A stretch of DNA of 64,000 nucleotides from Orobanche coerulescens (Eukaryota; Streptophyta; Magnoliopsida; Lamiales; Orobanchaceae). This document shows, piece by piece, positions 11,011 to 22,527 of the stretch. The notes under the pieces were generated by a model that had not been told where the DNA came from, did not search any database, and worked only from the letters and a program-made list of their open reading frames with translations. Position numbers and translations under genes: made by a program. The stretch is taken from assembly GCA_033398695.1 (NCBI GenBank), contig CM065802.1, forward strand, positions 137,316,096 to 137,380,095. The letters run 5' to 3'. Within the stretch, counting starts at the first letter, position 1, and each line of letters starts with the position of its first letter.

Positions 11011-12322
11011 TGTTAGGCGTATTTTTATATGCTTATTTGTCATTATTTTGTAGTATTTTGGAGTGTGAAATCATCTAAATGAGCTTTTAATGCCTTAATT
11101 TTGTATGATTGACAGGAAATTGAAGTCCGGAAGCTTAAAAGAGGCAAAACGGGCGAAAACGGCAAAACTGGACTATGAGCCGCGGCACAAGGAAGCTGAG
11201 CCGCGGCAAAGGAAGACACCAGCCGAAGGGCAGAGTAGGCTGTACTCTGTGCCGCGGCACAGCCCATGTGAGCCGCGGCACGAAGGATTTAATTACGCCT
11301 GTATTGATTTTGGCGATGTGCCGCGCACGAGTTGATGAGCCGCGGCACACTTAGCGGGTTTGGTACGTCTGCGCGGATTTTGGGCCGTTTCGAATCCAGT
11401 TTTCAACCAACTAATACGGACGCGATTTATGGAGATGCTGAGCTATAAATAGGGCTGAAGACCCTAATTTAATTATCTTGGAATCAGTGAATCTAAACCT
11501 AAGAGAGCTTAAGCTTGGAGATAGAGAAGAGGAGGAAAGCGAGAAGAATTCAAGGGTATATGGAGGCGAAGAACGGAGGAATCCGAGCTTCATCTGCGTT
11601 TGAATTTTATGCTTTCGTTTATTTATTCTGTATTGTCGCTTTTAGTATGTCAGGCTAAAGCCCTAATCTAGGGTTTTGATGAAACCTTTATTTTGACGAA
11701 TTGATTGAGATTATCCAATTTATTACCTTTTTATTGAGTTTTCCCAATTATGTTTAATGCTTGCAATTATCTGGCCAATAGTTGTATTGATTTAATCATT
11801 CACTTCGAATCGGGAGAGGAGATTTGGTGAGGAACTATTGGTGAGGACCGTTTTTTCATAGAGATAGGAATATACTCATAGGAACTACGTGGCCTTTAGG
11901 AGATTTCATGCTTTTTGCCTAGCGACGAGATAATTCACCTAGGGATAGAGTGCGTTAGTCGCCGTTAGATAAATCTATTGACCTCGGGAGAGGCGGTAGA
12001 ATATATTAGCAATCTCCGCCTTCAATAAATTGGGAAAATTATTTATTACGGATAATCAAGATTAAATTCGGATAAATTAAGGTGGATTGAACTCTAGACT
12101 TATTTATCATTTGATTCCTTTTATTGAAGCTATCGTTTTCTGTTTATTCTGTTATTTCTTCTTTTAGTTATTAATCCAAAAACCCAACTTCGATTGTTCA
12201 AATAAAATTGGAATACGAAACGCTTGTAGTTAGAGATTCAATCCTCGTGGAACGATACTCTACTTATCACTTTATTACTTGTAAACGATGACGTGCACTT
12301 GCGTGTAGGAAATATCGCAACA
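11011..12322 (+). repeat. 5' LTR of the Athila element
   Basis: 1312 bp, TGTTAGG to GCAACA. The U3 portion (11176-11350) holds five exact GCCGCGGC palindromes and one degenerate copy, written as GAGCCGCGGCAC or GTGCCGCGGCAC. A TATA box follows at 11443. Relative to the 3' LTR it has an extra 20-bp GCC...GCGGCAC unit at about 11260-11280 and many small differences centred on CAG/CTG sites. Confidence 0.95.
11443..11452 (+). promoter_or_regulatory. TATA box of the Athila 5' LTR
   Basis: CTATAAATAG, about 100 bp downstream of the last GCCGCGGC palindrome. The same box is at 20478-20487 in the 3' LTR. Confidence 0.7.
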
Positions 12323-12328
12323 AGTTTT

Positions 12329-12345
12329 TGGCGCCGTTGCGGGGA
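12329..12345 (+). other. Primer-binding site, tRNA-Asp type
   Basis: TGGCGCCGTTGCGGGGA lies six bases after the LTR. This is the standard Athila PBS complementary to tRNA-Asp, with one base fewer in the run after GTTGC than usual (GCCGGGG). Confidence 0.9.
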
Positions 12346-12462
12346 TTGAAATTTTTAATATCGACTTAAGTATTTCAGTCTTAATTTGAACGTTTTATTT
12401 TTATTTTTTGTGTATTTAATTTTGTTTATTCGTTTTCCCTTTCAGGACCTTTCGTGTAGTGC

Positions 12463-14298
12463 ATGAGAAGACTCGGTAACGAAGGCTTACTACCTTTGGA
12501 CACCGAGCTCGAGCGCACGCTAAGAAGGAATAAAAAGGAGAAAAGAGAGTTGCAGACGACGGTCAAGATGGCCGAAAATATTGAAATCCAAGGAGGAGAC
12601 AACCAAGTGCGGCAAGTTCAACCGGAACTCGCTCTTCGTGATTATGCCATGCCGCAAGTCAACGCAAATTTTTCGGGAATTCGGCGTCCCACCATCCAAG
12701 CTAATAACTTTGAGATCAAGCCCGCCATTATTCAGATGGTGCAGGCGAGCCCTTTCTGTGGATTGCCGAAGGACGACCCGAATGCCCACATTGCTTCGTT
12801 CCTTGAGATATGCGACACTTTCAAAACTAATGGTGTCACCGACGATGCCACCCGATTGAGGCTTTTCCCTTTTTCTTTGAGGGATAAAGCAAAATTCTGG
12901 TTGAATTCCTTACCGCCGGGGTCGATTACAACTTGGGAGAGGTTAGTGCAAGCCTTCCTTGCAAAATTTTTCCCACCAGCTAAGACGGCGCGGTTGAGAA
13001 ACGAGATAACTACCTTTGCCCAGTTTGATATGGAATCGCTCCACGAGGCGTGGTAGCGATATAAAGAATTACTTCGAAGATGCCCCCATCACGGCATTCC
13101 TGATTGGCTTCAGCTGCATACATTTTATGGTGGTTTGAGTGCTTCTACACGCACTCTTGTCGATGCGGCATCCGGTGGGACATTCATGGGAAAATCTATG
13201 GCCGAGGCTCACGTGCTTTTGGAAGATATGGCTGAAAACGCTTACCAATGGCCAGCAGAAAGATTGACACCGAAGAGGGTAATGGAAGTTTCGAGCAATG
13301 ATCCGATTTCCACCTTGTCAGCTCAAGTCGCCGTTTTGACACAACAGCTTCAGAACTTTTCGCACGCACCAGCCCCCGTTACCATTGAGACGTGTAATTG
13401 GTGTAATGGATCACACCCGAGTGCGGAATGTCAATTTGGAAATCCGTTCGAGCAAAATCAGATGGAGCAAGCTCAATTCGTAGCCAATGGAAATCGACAA
13501 AGCCATTTTTACCCCAGCACTTATACTCAAGGGTGGAGGAATCAACAAAATTCTCCAGGGCGAAATGGGCAAGCTATGAAGCCTCCACAACCTCATTTCG
13601 TGCAACCCCCACAGCAGCCCCCTCAATCTTCAAAGGTATCGTTGGAGGATGCTCTTGCTCAATTGGCGGCTAACACAAGCCAATTCATGACCCGCACCGA
13701 GACGACTCTCTAAAATCACTCGACCTCCATCCGAAATCTAGAAACACAAATGGGGCAGATTGCTAATTTATTGTCTTCTCGGTCCCAAGGTGCAGCCCCC
13801 AACGCAGCCGAAGTGAAATCCAAGGAAAATGTGCAGGCGATCGAATTACGAAGCGGAAAGGAGTTGAAAGGGCAGCCTATTAGTGACAAAGAGCAGCCGA
13901 TCGAGCAGAACGAGAAGGAAAAGGATGAGACGCCTAAGCCAAAGGAATTATCGACTACTCCGCCCACTCCTCAAATTCCATTTCCACAGCGTTTTCAAAA
14001 GCAAAAACTGGACAAGCAGTTTTCAAAATTCCTCGACGTCTTCAAGAAATTGCACATAAACATTCCGTTCGCCGACGCATTGGAACAGATGCCGAGTTAC
14101 GTCAAGTTCATGAAGGAGATCTTGTCCAATAAACGAAAGCTCGAGGAATATGAGACGGTCGCTTTAACGGAAGAGTGCAGTGCTATTTTGCAAAAGAAAC
14201 TCCCACCTAAATTGAGAGATCCGGGAAGTTTCACCATTCCTTGCATCATCGGTAATTCATCTTTTGAAAGAGCCCTATGCGATCTCGGGGCGATATAA
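12463..14298 (+). pseudogene. Athila gag and protease N-terminus
   Basis: One frame from ATG 12463 is broken by TAG at 13054 and TAA at 13711 and ends at TAA 14296. Residues about 60-230 are the retrotransposon gag domain (ASFLEICDTFKTNGV, RDKAKFWLNSLPPGSITTW, FYGGLSASTRTLVDAASGG). A CX2C knuckle (CNWCNGSHPSAEC) follows near 13395, then a Q/P-rich tail. The repeat RNLETQMGQIANLLSSR and the segment QKKLPPKLRDPGSFTIPC lead into the protease. Both internal stops keep the frame. The one at 13711 lies where Gln is expected (CAG to TAA). Gag would form the particle; the product cannot be made as read. Confidence 0.9.
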
Positions 14299-14528
14299 AT
14301 CTTATGCCCCTTTCGATTTTTAAAAGTCGGAGATTGGGAAGCCGACGGCGTGATCTCTCTACAATTGGCGATAGATCCATCAAATATCCGAGGGGTGTGA
14401 TAGAGGACGTTTTAGTCAAAGTGGATAAGTTCATCTTTCCGGCCGATTTCATCGTACTTGATATGGAAGAAGACCATGATATCCCAATTATTTTGGGAAG
14501 ACCATTTTTGGCAACAGGCGAACGTTGA
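14250..14528 (+). pseudogene. Athila protease
   Basis: The active-site segment ALCDLGA is in the gag frame. A one-base loss at 14294 (GGGGCGATATAAAT where GCC-AGT-ATA-AAT is expected) then shifts translation to the frame with INLMPLSIFK. It continues with YPRGVIEDVLVKVDKFIFPADFIVLDM and PIILGRPFLAT, typical Athila protease/linker motifs. A second shift at about 14520 precedes the RT frame. The loss removes the residue after Gly-Ala in the catalytic loop, at what was probably a CAG trinucleotide. Confidence 0.82.
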
Positions 14529-16080
14529 TTGATGTGGAAAAAGGAAAGTCGACTTTGCGCTGCTCAAGAGGAGCAAGTAACCTTCAATATTTTTCGATCC
14601 GTAAAATATCCAAGTGACGCTGAAAATTGTTTCCAAGTTGACGTCATTGACTCATGCGTGAGTAAAACTTTTCGAGAAAACTATCCACCCGATCCATTGG
14701 AATCCGTTTTGATTGGGGCTGTTTCCGAACCAAATGGAGAGCATGCCGCCTACGTACGACACATGGATGCTTCCCCGCCAATCTTTATTCGTAAACCATT
14801 CGAGGAGCTAGGAAGTTCACTAACTCGACCGACCCCATCGATTGAAAAACCTCCAAAATTGGAACTCAAAAAGCTGCCACCTCATTTGAAGTATGCATTC
14901 CTGGGGCCCGACGACTCCCTTCCAGTTATTCTTTCGGCCACTTTAGCAGGAGATCAAGAGGCAAAATTATTAAGAGTTTTGAGGGAGTACAAATCTGCTC
15001 TTGGATGGTCTATTGCGGATATCAAGGGGATCAGCCCATCGATTTGCATGCACAAGATTTTGATGGAGGAAGACTACAAACCATCCGTGGAGCATCAACG
15101 CCGGCTGAATCCTAACATGAAGGAGGTGGTAAAAGTCGAGGTTTTAAAACTCCTCGACGCAGGTATGATCTTTCCAATTTCTGATAGTAAGTGGGTAAGT
15201 CCGGTTCAAGTTGTGTCGAAAAAGGGTGGGATAACAGTTGTTCAAAACGATAATAATGAATTAATTCCCACCAGGATTGTTACGGGGTGGCGTATGTGCA
15301 TAGATTATAGGAAACTAAATAAGGCCACTAGAAAAGATCATTTTCCCTTGCCTTTTATTGATCAGATGTTAGATAGATTAGCCGGACACGATTTCTATTG
15401 CTTTCGATGGCTATTCGGGGTATAATCAGATTTACATAGCCCCGAAGACCAAGAGAAAACGACGTTTACATGTCCTTACGGCATTTTCGCTTATAGGCGC
15501 ATGCCGTTTGGATTGTGTAATGCGCGGCGACTTTTCAACGGTGTATGATGGCTATTTTTTCGACATGGTAGAGCGGTGTATTGAGATTTTCATGGATGAT
15601 TTTTCTGTTTTTGGAGATTCTTTTGACATTTGTTTGGAAAACTTGCAGAAGGTCTTGCGAAGATGTGAAGAGACCAATTTAGTCTTGAATTGGGAAAAGT
15701 GTCATTTTATGGTGCAGGAGGGCATTGTGCTTGGCCATCGAATATCCTCACATGGAATTGAAGTCGACCAAGCAAAAATTGAGACAATTGAGAAGATGCC
15801 TCCACCCACTTCGGTCAAGGGGATTAGGAGTTTTCTGGGACACGTCGGTTTTTATCGCCGATTTATTAAGGATTTTTCAAAGATCACGAAGCCGCTGTGC
15901 AACTTACTCATGAAAGATGTCCCATTTACTTTCGACGAGTCTTGTAAAGAAAGTTTTGAGATTCATAAGAAAGATCTAAGCACGGCACCGTGATAGTCGC
16001 TCGGGATTGGGACCTTCCATTCGAACTAATGTGCGATGCTAGCGATTTTGCCATTGGGGCTGTTTTGGGGCAGAGACGAG
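14529..16080 (+). pseudogene. Athila reverse transcriptase
   Basis: Frame 14529-15425 encodes the linker and fingers (KKGGITVVQNDNNELIPTRIVTGWRMCIDYRKLNKATRKDHFPLPFIDQMLD). It breaks inside the catalytic FLDGYSGYNQI motif at about 15405, where CTGG appears reduced to CG. A short out-of-frame bridge follows (15426-15507), with losses at CCGG sites, then frame 15508-15993. That frame has IEIFMDDFSVFGDSF (catalytic DD), NLVLNWEKCHFM and GIEVDQAKIETIEKMPPP. A further one-base loss at about 15991 (CACCGTG for CACCGGTG) shifts into the RNase H start. Intact, the enzyme would make element cDNA. Confidence 0.9.
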
Positions 16081-17751
16081 GGAAGGTGTTTCATGTCATA
16101 TACTATGCGAGCCGAACGCTCGATGACGCCTAAAGAAATTATGCCACAACGGAGAAGGAATTGTTGGCAGTGATATTTGCATTTGATAAATTTCGGGCTT
16201 ATCTACTAGGAACAAAGGTGATAGTGTGGACCGATCATTCGGCGATAAAGTACCTTTTGGAGAAGAAGGATGCCAAACCAAGGCTGATTCGGTGGGTGCT
16301 ACTCCTTCAAGAATTCAACTTGGAGATTCGGGACAAGAAAGGGACAGAAAATGTTATAGCCGATCACCTTTCACGGTTAGAGAGTTCCCTCGAGAAGGAA
16401 GAAAGTCAGCCACAAATTATAGAAACCTTCCCCGACGAGCAGCTCTACAAGTTGGATTCAACACATGCGCCTTGGTATGCTGATCTAGTGAACTACTTAG
16501 CAAGCAAAACAATTCCGAACGATCTCTCACGTCATCATAAGAAGAAGCTAATCTCGGACGCTAAGTACTATTTGTGGGACGATCCTTTTCTTTTTAAGCG
16601 ATGCCCCGATCAAATTATCCGTAGATGCATTCCAGATGAGGAAATCCACAGTGTGCTGAACCATTGCCATGCATCGCCCTACGGTGGACACTTTAGTGGA
16701 AATAGAACAGCAGCGAAGGTCTTACAGTCGGGATTTTATTGGCCGTCCTTATTCAAAGATGCTCACTCCTTTGTGTCTACATGTGATCGGTGTCAACGGA
16801 CAGGAAACATCTCAAGACGACACGAAATGCCGCTGAACACCATACTTGAAGTCGAATTATTTGATGTATGGGGGATCGACTTCATGGGTCCATTTCCCCC
16901 ATCAAACAAGAATCTCTACATTTTGGTGGCCGTGGATTACGTCTCCAAATGGGTTGAAGCGGTGGCACTACCTACGAATGGGTCCAATGTCGTAATCAAG
17001 TTTATCAAACAACATATCTTCTCACGCTTTGGGACTCCACGTGCTATTATAAGTGATGGTGGGTCACACTTCGACAACAAATTTCTTGATGCGGTTTTGA
17101 GAAAATACGGAGTCACTCATCGTGTTGCCACAGCATACCATCCGCAAACGAGTGGTCAAGTCGAGATATCAAATCGAGAGCTGAAGTGGATTCTAGAAAA
17201 GACGGTCAGCTCGTCTCGAAAAGATTGGGCATTTAAACTCGATGATGCACTTTGGGCGTCTGATCGCGTATAAGACACCTATCGGAATGTCGCCCTACAG
17301 ATTGGTCTATGGAAAAGGTTGCCATCTGCCCGTAGAGATGGAGCACCGTGCTTATTGGGCGATAAAGAAACTAAACTTTGATCTAAAATCCGCAGGGGAA
17401 AAGCGGTGTTTGCAGCTGAACGAGTTGGAAGAAATTCGCCACAACTCATATGAAAATGCAAAACTTTATAAGGAGAGGACAAAAATTTGGCATGATAAGC
17501 ACATCACGCAGAGAGAATTTGTCCCGGGTCAAGAGGTGTTGCTATTCAACTCACGCTTAAAGTTATTTCCCGGGAAATTGCGTTCACGATGGTCGGGACC
17601 GTTCACCGTAGTTCAAGTGTTTCCACATGGTGCAGTAGAAGTTCAAAGAGATGGTCGACAATTCAAAGTTAATGGACAATGGTTGAAGGCATACTTGGGA
17701 AATCCAATAGACACGCAGAAAACGAGCGTCACCTTATCCACCGCCGGATGA
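16081..17751 (+). pseudogene. Athila RNase H and integrase
   Basis: A TAA at 16131-16133 (expected Gln, CAG) precedes the RNase H end: [29 protein letters not shown] and IADHLSRL. Integrase follows with the zinc motif H-x-H...CDRC ([13 protein letters not shown] to [10 protein letters not shown]). The D,D-35-E core reads [18 protein letters not shown] and [11 protein letters not shown] shift at about 17265 (at an expected CCGG) passes to the frame of 17242-17751, which has the GPF/Y-type C-terminal module [26 protein letters not shown]. The three catalytic acidic residues are preserved. It would insert the cDNA in the nucleus. No chromodomain follows, as expected for Athila. Confidence 0.92.
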
Positions 17752-17976
17752 ATGCGAGAGAAGTCCGGCTGAAGACTATAAACTTAGCGCTTCTCGGGAG
17801 GCAACCCGAGTATTAGTTGTAGATGCTTTGTTGTTTGCTTGCATTTTTAGAGTCTCTTTTTGTCTTCTTTCCTCTTGGATCCATCCTTTCCTCTCATTTT
17901 AATGAATTCGTGTAAAAATTCTGTGCAGGAATCAGCAAAAAGGGGATAAATTCAATAATGGGCCGCAAGATCCAGG

Positions 17977-18292
17977 TGAGCCGCGGCACACACCACCGAG
18001 GAAAATGGCCGATCAAACTGCACTGTGCCGCGGCATGATCTTACCGAGCCGCGGCACACCAGTGTCAGCCGAGCCGCGGCACCGAAACCGAGCCGCGGCA
18101 CACTAAATGGTCAAGAAACGCCTGTGGCGCACGTACTTTGTGCCGCGTCATACTAAGGCCGAGCCGCGGCACACTATAACACCGAGCCGCGGCATACGAA
18201 ATCGAGCCGCGGCACCCGACGGCATATCAAAACGTCCAAATCCGATCAGACTTTGGGCCGCGGCTCACTTTTATTGAGCCGCGGCACCGTCC
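17977..18292 (+). repeat. Array of GCCGCGGC palindromes
   Basis: Ten exact GCCGCGGC cores and one degenerate copy in about 315 bp, mostly as GAGCCGCGGCAC. Spacing is irregular at about 18-75 bp. It is the same motif as in the LTR U3, here far from the LTR in the 3' non-coding region. Confidence 0.9.
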
Positions 18293-18840
18293 GCAAAATA
18301 AGAGCAACAGTCAAGCTCTTTGACGATCGGCCTGCATATATACTTCTTCCCTTCATTCCTTCCTTCCTGCACACGATGAGGTTAGTCGGATCCATTCTAT
18401 CAGTCTGCTTCTCAAATTCTCCAGGTAATTTTTGATTTCTAAATCATAGGTGATTATTGATGTGAAAAGATTTGGAGTTTTATATTGCAAGTTGTTCTTC
18501 ATTGTTGTTTCTGAAATGGAGTTGGAATATGGGGAATTTGTTATTGTGATGGAATTGATGTTTATGAACGAATTGTTGATGATGGTTTTTGTAATTCAGG
18601 GCTATAATCCGTGTTATTATTTTTGGGATTTGGAATTAACCATCAAAATTTTTGTTCTTCATTTTAACTTGTGCACACAAGGTGTTTGATAAATTGCAGC
18701 AATGGAAAATCGATCGGCCAGCCACACCACCCTCCTCACCGGACGATGCCGGCACCAGCTCCTGAGCAGACTGGAGGGGAGTACTTGACCTTTTACTTTT
18801 CTTGCATTTCATTTTTGTCCATTGAGGTCAATGTACGTCC

Positions 18841-18857
18841 TAAGTTTGGGGGAGGGA
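18841..18857 (+). other. Internal polypurine-like motif
   Basis: TAAGTTTGGGGGAGGGA closely resembles the 3' polypurine tract at 20043 (TTAAGTTTGGGGGTATT). It could act as an additional plus-strand primer, which is inference. Confidence 0.5.
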
Positions 18858-19299
18858 TTTACATTCAGTCTACATTCATTGCTGTACTCTATTTTCTTGC
18901 TGTACATTATATTTTGTTGCACTTTTCTTTCTTTGCGAAAATTTTTTTTAATAGCCTTGCTTGCCGTAGTTTTTCTTTATTCGTGAATTTTCGTGCTTCT
19001 ATTATGTGTGATACTGATGTTACGACACTGTCTTTCTCTCTGAAGAAGCGGGCGAGTTTTAGTCGAGTTGTAGTCAGTTATTTCTGTCTGCTTAGTATTC
19101 AATTAGGTCCGAAATTTTTCGTGATTGTAGAGGACTTGGCAGATAAGAGACGATACATACTTGTTTTTAAATCCCCATCATTACGTTTGGCTACATTTTC
19201 CGGATAGTGAGTCGTACTGTTTCTTTAGTCGTGTTGGCACTTAAATTGAGTTTAGAGTCGGGCAGTTTTTCCCTAAAAATCGAGATAATGTGTTCTATG

Positions 19300-19545
19300 A
19301 AGGGAAGTCTAGTAACCGGGGGTATTCGCGTGACCCGTTGTTTACTCTCGCGTAAAACGACGACCCCGATTAGACTAGTGATTTAGTGATTTCACATGTG
19401 CCAATGATAGGGAGCCTAGTAACCGGGGGTATTCGCGTGAACCATTGTTTACTCGCGTAAACAAAGAACCTTGATTCGGACATGCGGAAATTATGTATTC
19501 GAGTTGTTTCTCCGCTGTAGACGGGAACTTAGTAACTAGAAGCAT
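19300..19545 (+). repeat. Degenerate tandem repeat of about 110 bp in the Athila 3' region
   Basis: Blocks with AGTAACCGGGGGTATTCGCGTGA, TTGTTTACTC and CGCGTAAA recur at about 19310 and 19410. A third, weaker block (AACTTAGTAACTAGAAGCAT) is near 19525. Confidence 0.7.
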
Positions 19546-20042
19546 CCATATGCCCCATGAGTGTCTTTTACGTCAAACGGTTTCCTAATACATGAGAATG
19601 GAAGTTCCACCCTAGGATTATCCCGATGAAACATCCCGAGATCCTAACCTAGTGGTCGACTCGAATCAAATTCTTAAGCATATTTATATAAGGGGATACT
19701 GTCCGAGGTTTATTTGTTATGAGACTCGTGAAAAAAATTGTGCCGTTAGACTGTGGAACGCGACGAACTAGCTTGTTTATGTTAGCCTTTCGTATTGACG
19801 GTTGATTTGACTCATGTTTTGTTGATCTTTGAGCTGAGTTTTCTTCATAAACAAATGATTAGGACTGAACTTGATTACTTTGCGGAATCATTATTCTGAG
19901 TGCAGCTCGCTTTTATGACACTCGTATTATTTAGAGAGGATGGGAGGATAGTATTGATTAGGTTGAACACTATGAGTTGCACGATGATTCACGACATTCT
20001 TTTATTGACTTTAATTCTTTTTGCTTGAGGACAAGCAAAGGC

Positions 20043-20059
20043 TTAAGTTTGGGGGTATT
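20043..20059 (+). other. Polypurine tract of the Athila element
   Basis: TTAAGTTTGGGGGTATT directly precedes the TGTTAGG start of the 3' LTR. It is the plus-strand priming site. Confidence 0.8.
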
Positions 20060-21363
20060 TGTTAGGCGTATTTTTATACGCTTATTTGTCATTATTTTGT
20101 AGTATTTTGGAGTGTGAAATCATCTAAATGAGCTTTTAATGCCTTAATTTTGTATGATTGACAGGAAATTGAAGTCCGGAAGCTTAAAAGAGGCAAAACG
20201 GGCGAAAACGGCAAAACTGGACTATGAGCCGCGGCACAAGGAAGCTGAGCCGCGGCAAAGGAAGACACCAGCCGAAGGGCAGAGTAGGTTGTACTCTGTG
20301 CCGCGGCACAGAAGGATTTAATTACGCCCAGGTATTCAGATTTTGGCGATGTGCCGCGGCACAGGTTCAGTGAGCCGCGGCACACTTAGCGGGTTTGGTA
20401 CGTCTGCGCGGATTTTGGGCCGTTTCGAAGCCAGTTTTCAACCAACTAATACGGACGCGATTTATGGAGATGCTGAGCTATAAATAGGGCTGAAGACCCT
20501 AATTTAATTATCTTGGAATCAGTGAATCTAAACCTAAGAGAGCTTAAGCTTGGAGATAGAGAAGAGGAGGAAAGCAGAAGAATTCAAGGGCAGAAGGCGG
20601 GAGCTGAAGAACGGAGGAATCCGAGCTTCATCTGCGTTTGAATTTTATGCTTTCGTTTATTTATTCTGTATTGTCAGTTTTTAGTATGTCAGGCTAAAGC
20701 CCTAATCTAGGGTTTTGATGAAACCTTTATTTTGACGAATTGATTGAGATTATCCAATTTATTACCTTTTTATTGAGTTTTCCCAATTATGTTTAATGCT
20801 TGCAATTATCTGGCCAATAGTTGTATTGATTTAATCATTCACTTCGAATCGGGAGAGGAGATTTGGTGAGGAACTATTGGTGAGGACCGTTTTATTCTGT
20901 GAGATAGGAATATACTCATAGGAACTACGTGGCCTTTAGGAGATTTCATGCTTTTGCCTAGCGATGAGATAATTCACCTAGGGATAGAGTGCGTTAGTCG
21001 CCGTTAGATAAATCTATTGACCTCGAGAGGCGGTAGAATATATTAGCAATCTCCGCCTTCAATAAATTGGGAAAATTATTTATTACGGATAATCAAGATT
21101 AAATTCGGATAAATTAAGGTGGATTCAGAACTCTAGACTTATTTATCATTTGATTCCTTTTATTCAAGCTATCATTTTCTGTTTAGTCTTTTATTAATTC
21201 TTTTAGTTATTAATCCAAAAACCCAACTTCGATTGTTCAAATAAAATTGGAATACGAAAACGTCGGTAGTTAGAGATTCAATCCTCGTGGGAACGATACT
21301 CTACTTATCACTTTATTACTTGTAAACGATGACGTGCACTTGCGTGTAGGAAATATCGCAACA
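20060..21363 (+). repeat. 3' LTR of the Athila element
   Basis: 1304 bp, pairing with 11011-12322. It has five exact GCCGCGGC palindromes at 20226-20385 and a TATA box at 20478-20487. It ends GCAACA before the CTCTC duplication. Confidence 0.95.
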
Positions 21364-22527
21364 CTCTCTACAACACATCATACAAAGTATCCCTCACATG
21401 ATCATGTCATTGTTTAAAACCTGGGTCTACCTTGCAACGAACTGCATGCTCACCAAAGGCGTCTAAGCAACCTGTGATACAAGCAGTGCACTGTTTATAT
21501 ATTTGGTACAGAGGGATCATCAACATATATTTTAGGATGGCACAATACTCCAATGGTGACATCTTTTGCCCTAGGCCTTCGATCGGGATATTAAGGAGGA
21601 AATCCTGGGCATGCGCTGCTTGAAGATAACTGAGAACTGCATTCTGTCTAACCGATAACTCGTACACTGTGTCCATGTCTTTTACTTTAACAAAAAGAGC
21701 ACTCGGCAAAGAACTTTAGGCTTTAGGGGGGTGTCTTTATTGGTAAAGCTGCTAAAATCAAAATCAGGGAGAGTTACCTGTAGATTATTCAAAGTAGTAT
21801 TGAAGTTGCCATCCATTTCTTCTATCTCACTGTTCCTTAAAATATAATCCTGCAGACTCCATGTCTGGACACGTGATGCCAAAAAGGCATATTGGGACGC
21901 CTCACTAGCATATAAACTAAGAACTGTATCTATTAGGTATAGAGGATAGTCTCCATTGTAAATCTCCAAAGAACAATCCCCCGCCAACCACAATATCCTC
22001 TATAGCCTCCCTCAGCCCTCCATCAAATATCTTTACTGCTTCCCTCATCAACCCTGGCTGACAAATGTGAAGACCAAACAACAACTTGGCGATACCCATA
22101 CACGTACGTAAGAGTAGCAATTCACTCTGAGGATCACGGAGATTTGAAAGAGTCTGCATCAGCTCTGCTGCTTTTTCCGCTCTCTTAATGGCAAGTTCCT
22201 TCACAAAAGCAGAATCATGACTGACTGCCCCTCTTAGCAATTTTATCCATCTGTCCGGCCTAGAAATTTGAGTACGAAAGATCTCACTATTTAGTTTTTG
22301 ACCATCGCAAGAGGGCAAGAAAATTTCGATTTTCTTAATATTCAACATAAGCCCTAATGCAGGACCTTCCGCCGCGATAATGTTAAGTGCCTTTGCCACT
22401 TCTACCAAATCGCCAATAATAGTACCATCATCGAGGTACCAAGCTTGTAAGGATAGTGCGCATTGTTCACTTATTTTTTTCACAAGCTGATGAAGCACTA
22501 ATGAAAATAAACAAAGGTCCTAAGGGG
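21364..22527 (-). pseudogene. RT-like gene, central piece (RT palm to zinc motif)
   Basis: Reading down from 22527 the piece starts inside RT motif B (the end of QGDPLGP) and gives SLVLHQLV. Then come LQAWYLDDGTIIGDL (catalytic Asp pair) and GLMLNIKKIEIFLPSCDG. The thumb/connection follows (DPQSELLLLRTCMGIAKLLFGL, VVGGGLFFGDLQWRL). A shift at about 21920-21990 leads to YAFLASRVQTWSLQDYILR. The last part carries AHAQDFLLNIPIEGLGQ and a CTAC...GEHAVRC motif (C-x2-C...H-x3-C). RT followed by such a zinc motif and a nuclease-like tail is the R2-type order. It is disrupted by Athila at CTCTC and by element C. Confidence 0.85.

Larger units (their letters stand above)
17752..20059 (+). other. Athila 3' non-coding region (env-like position)
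   Basis: About 2.3 kb between pol and the 3' LTR, where some Athila elements carry an env-like ORF. The one long frame here (18671-19207, 178 codons) has hydrophobic runs but no Athila env features I can recognise, so I do not call it a gene. The region holds a GGGAGGCAACCCGAG hairpin near 17797, a GCCGCGGC array, an internal polypurine-like motif and a repeat of about 110 bp (all listed separately). Confidence 0.7.
11011..21363 (+). mobile_element. Complete Athila-type Ty3/gypsy element
   Basis: Two LTRs (11011-12322 and 20060-21363) both begin TGTTAGGCGTA and end AAATATCGCAACA. They are flanked by perfect 5-bp duplications CTCTC (11006-11010, 21364-21368). The PBS matches tRNA-Asp, gag-pro-RT-RNase H-integrase follow in gypsy order, and a long 3' non-coding region and a polypurine tract precede the 3' LTR, all as in Athila. 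It sits inside the minus-strand RT-like gene. All frames are interrupted. Confidence 0.96.

Noticed and set aside
17977..18292. Regularly spaced palindromes resembling a CRISPR array
   Set aside because: Plant nuclear context, repeat core only 8-12 bp, spacers of irregular length and related to each other. It is an LTR-type motif array.
18671..19207. Athila env gene
   Set aside because: 178 codons with hydrophobic stretches, but no recognisable env motif or convincing start. It overlaps the polypurine-like motif.
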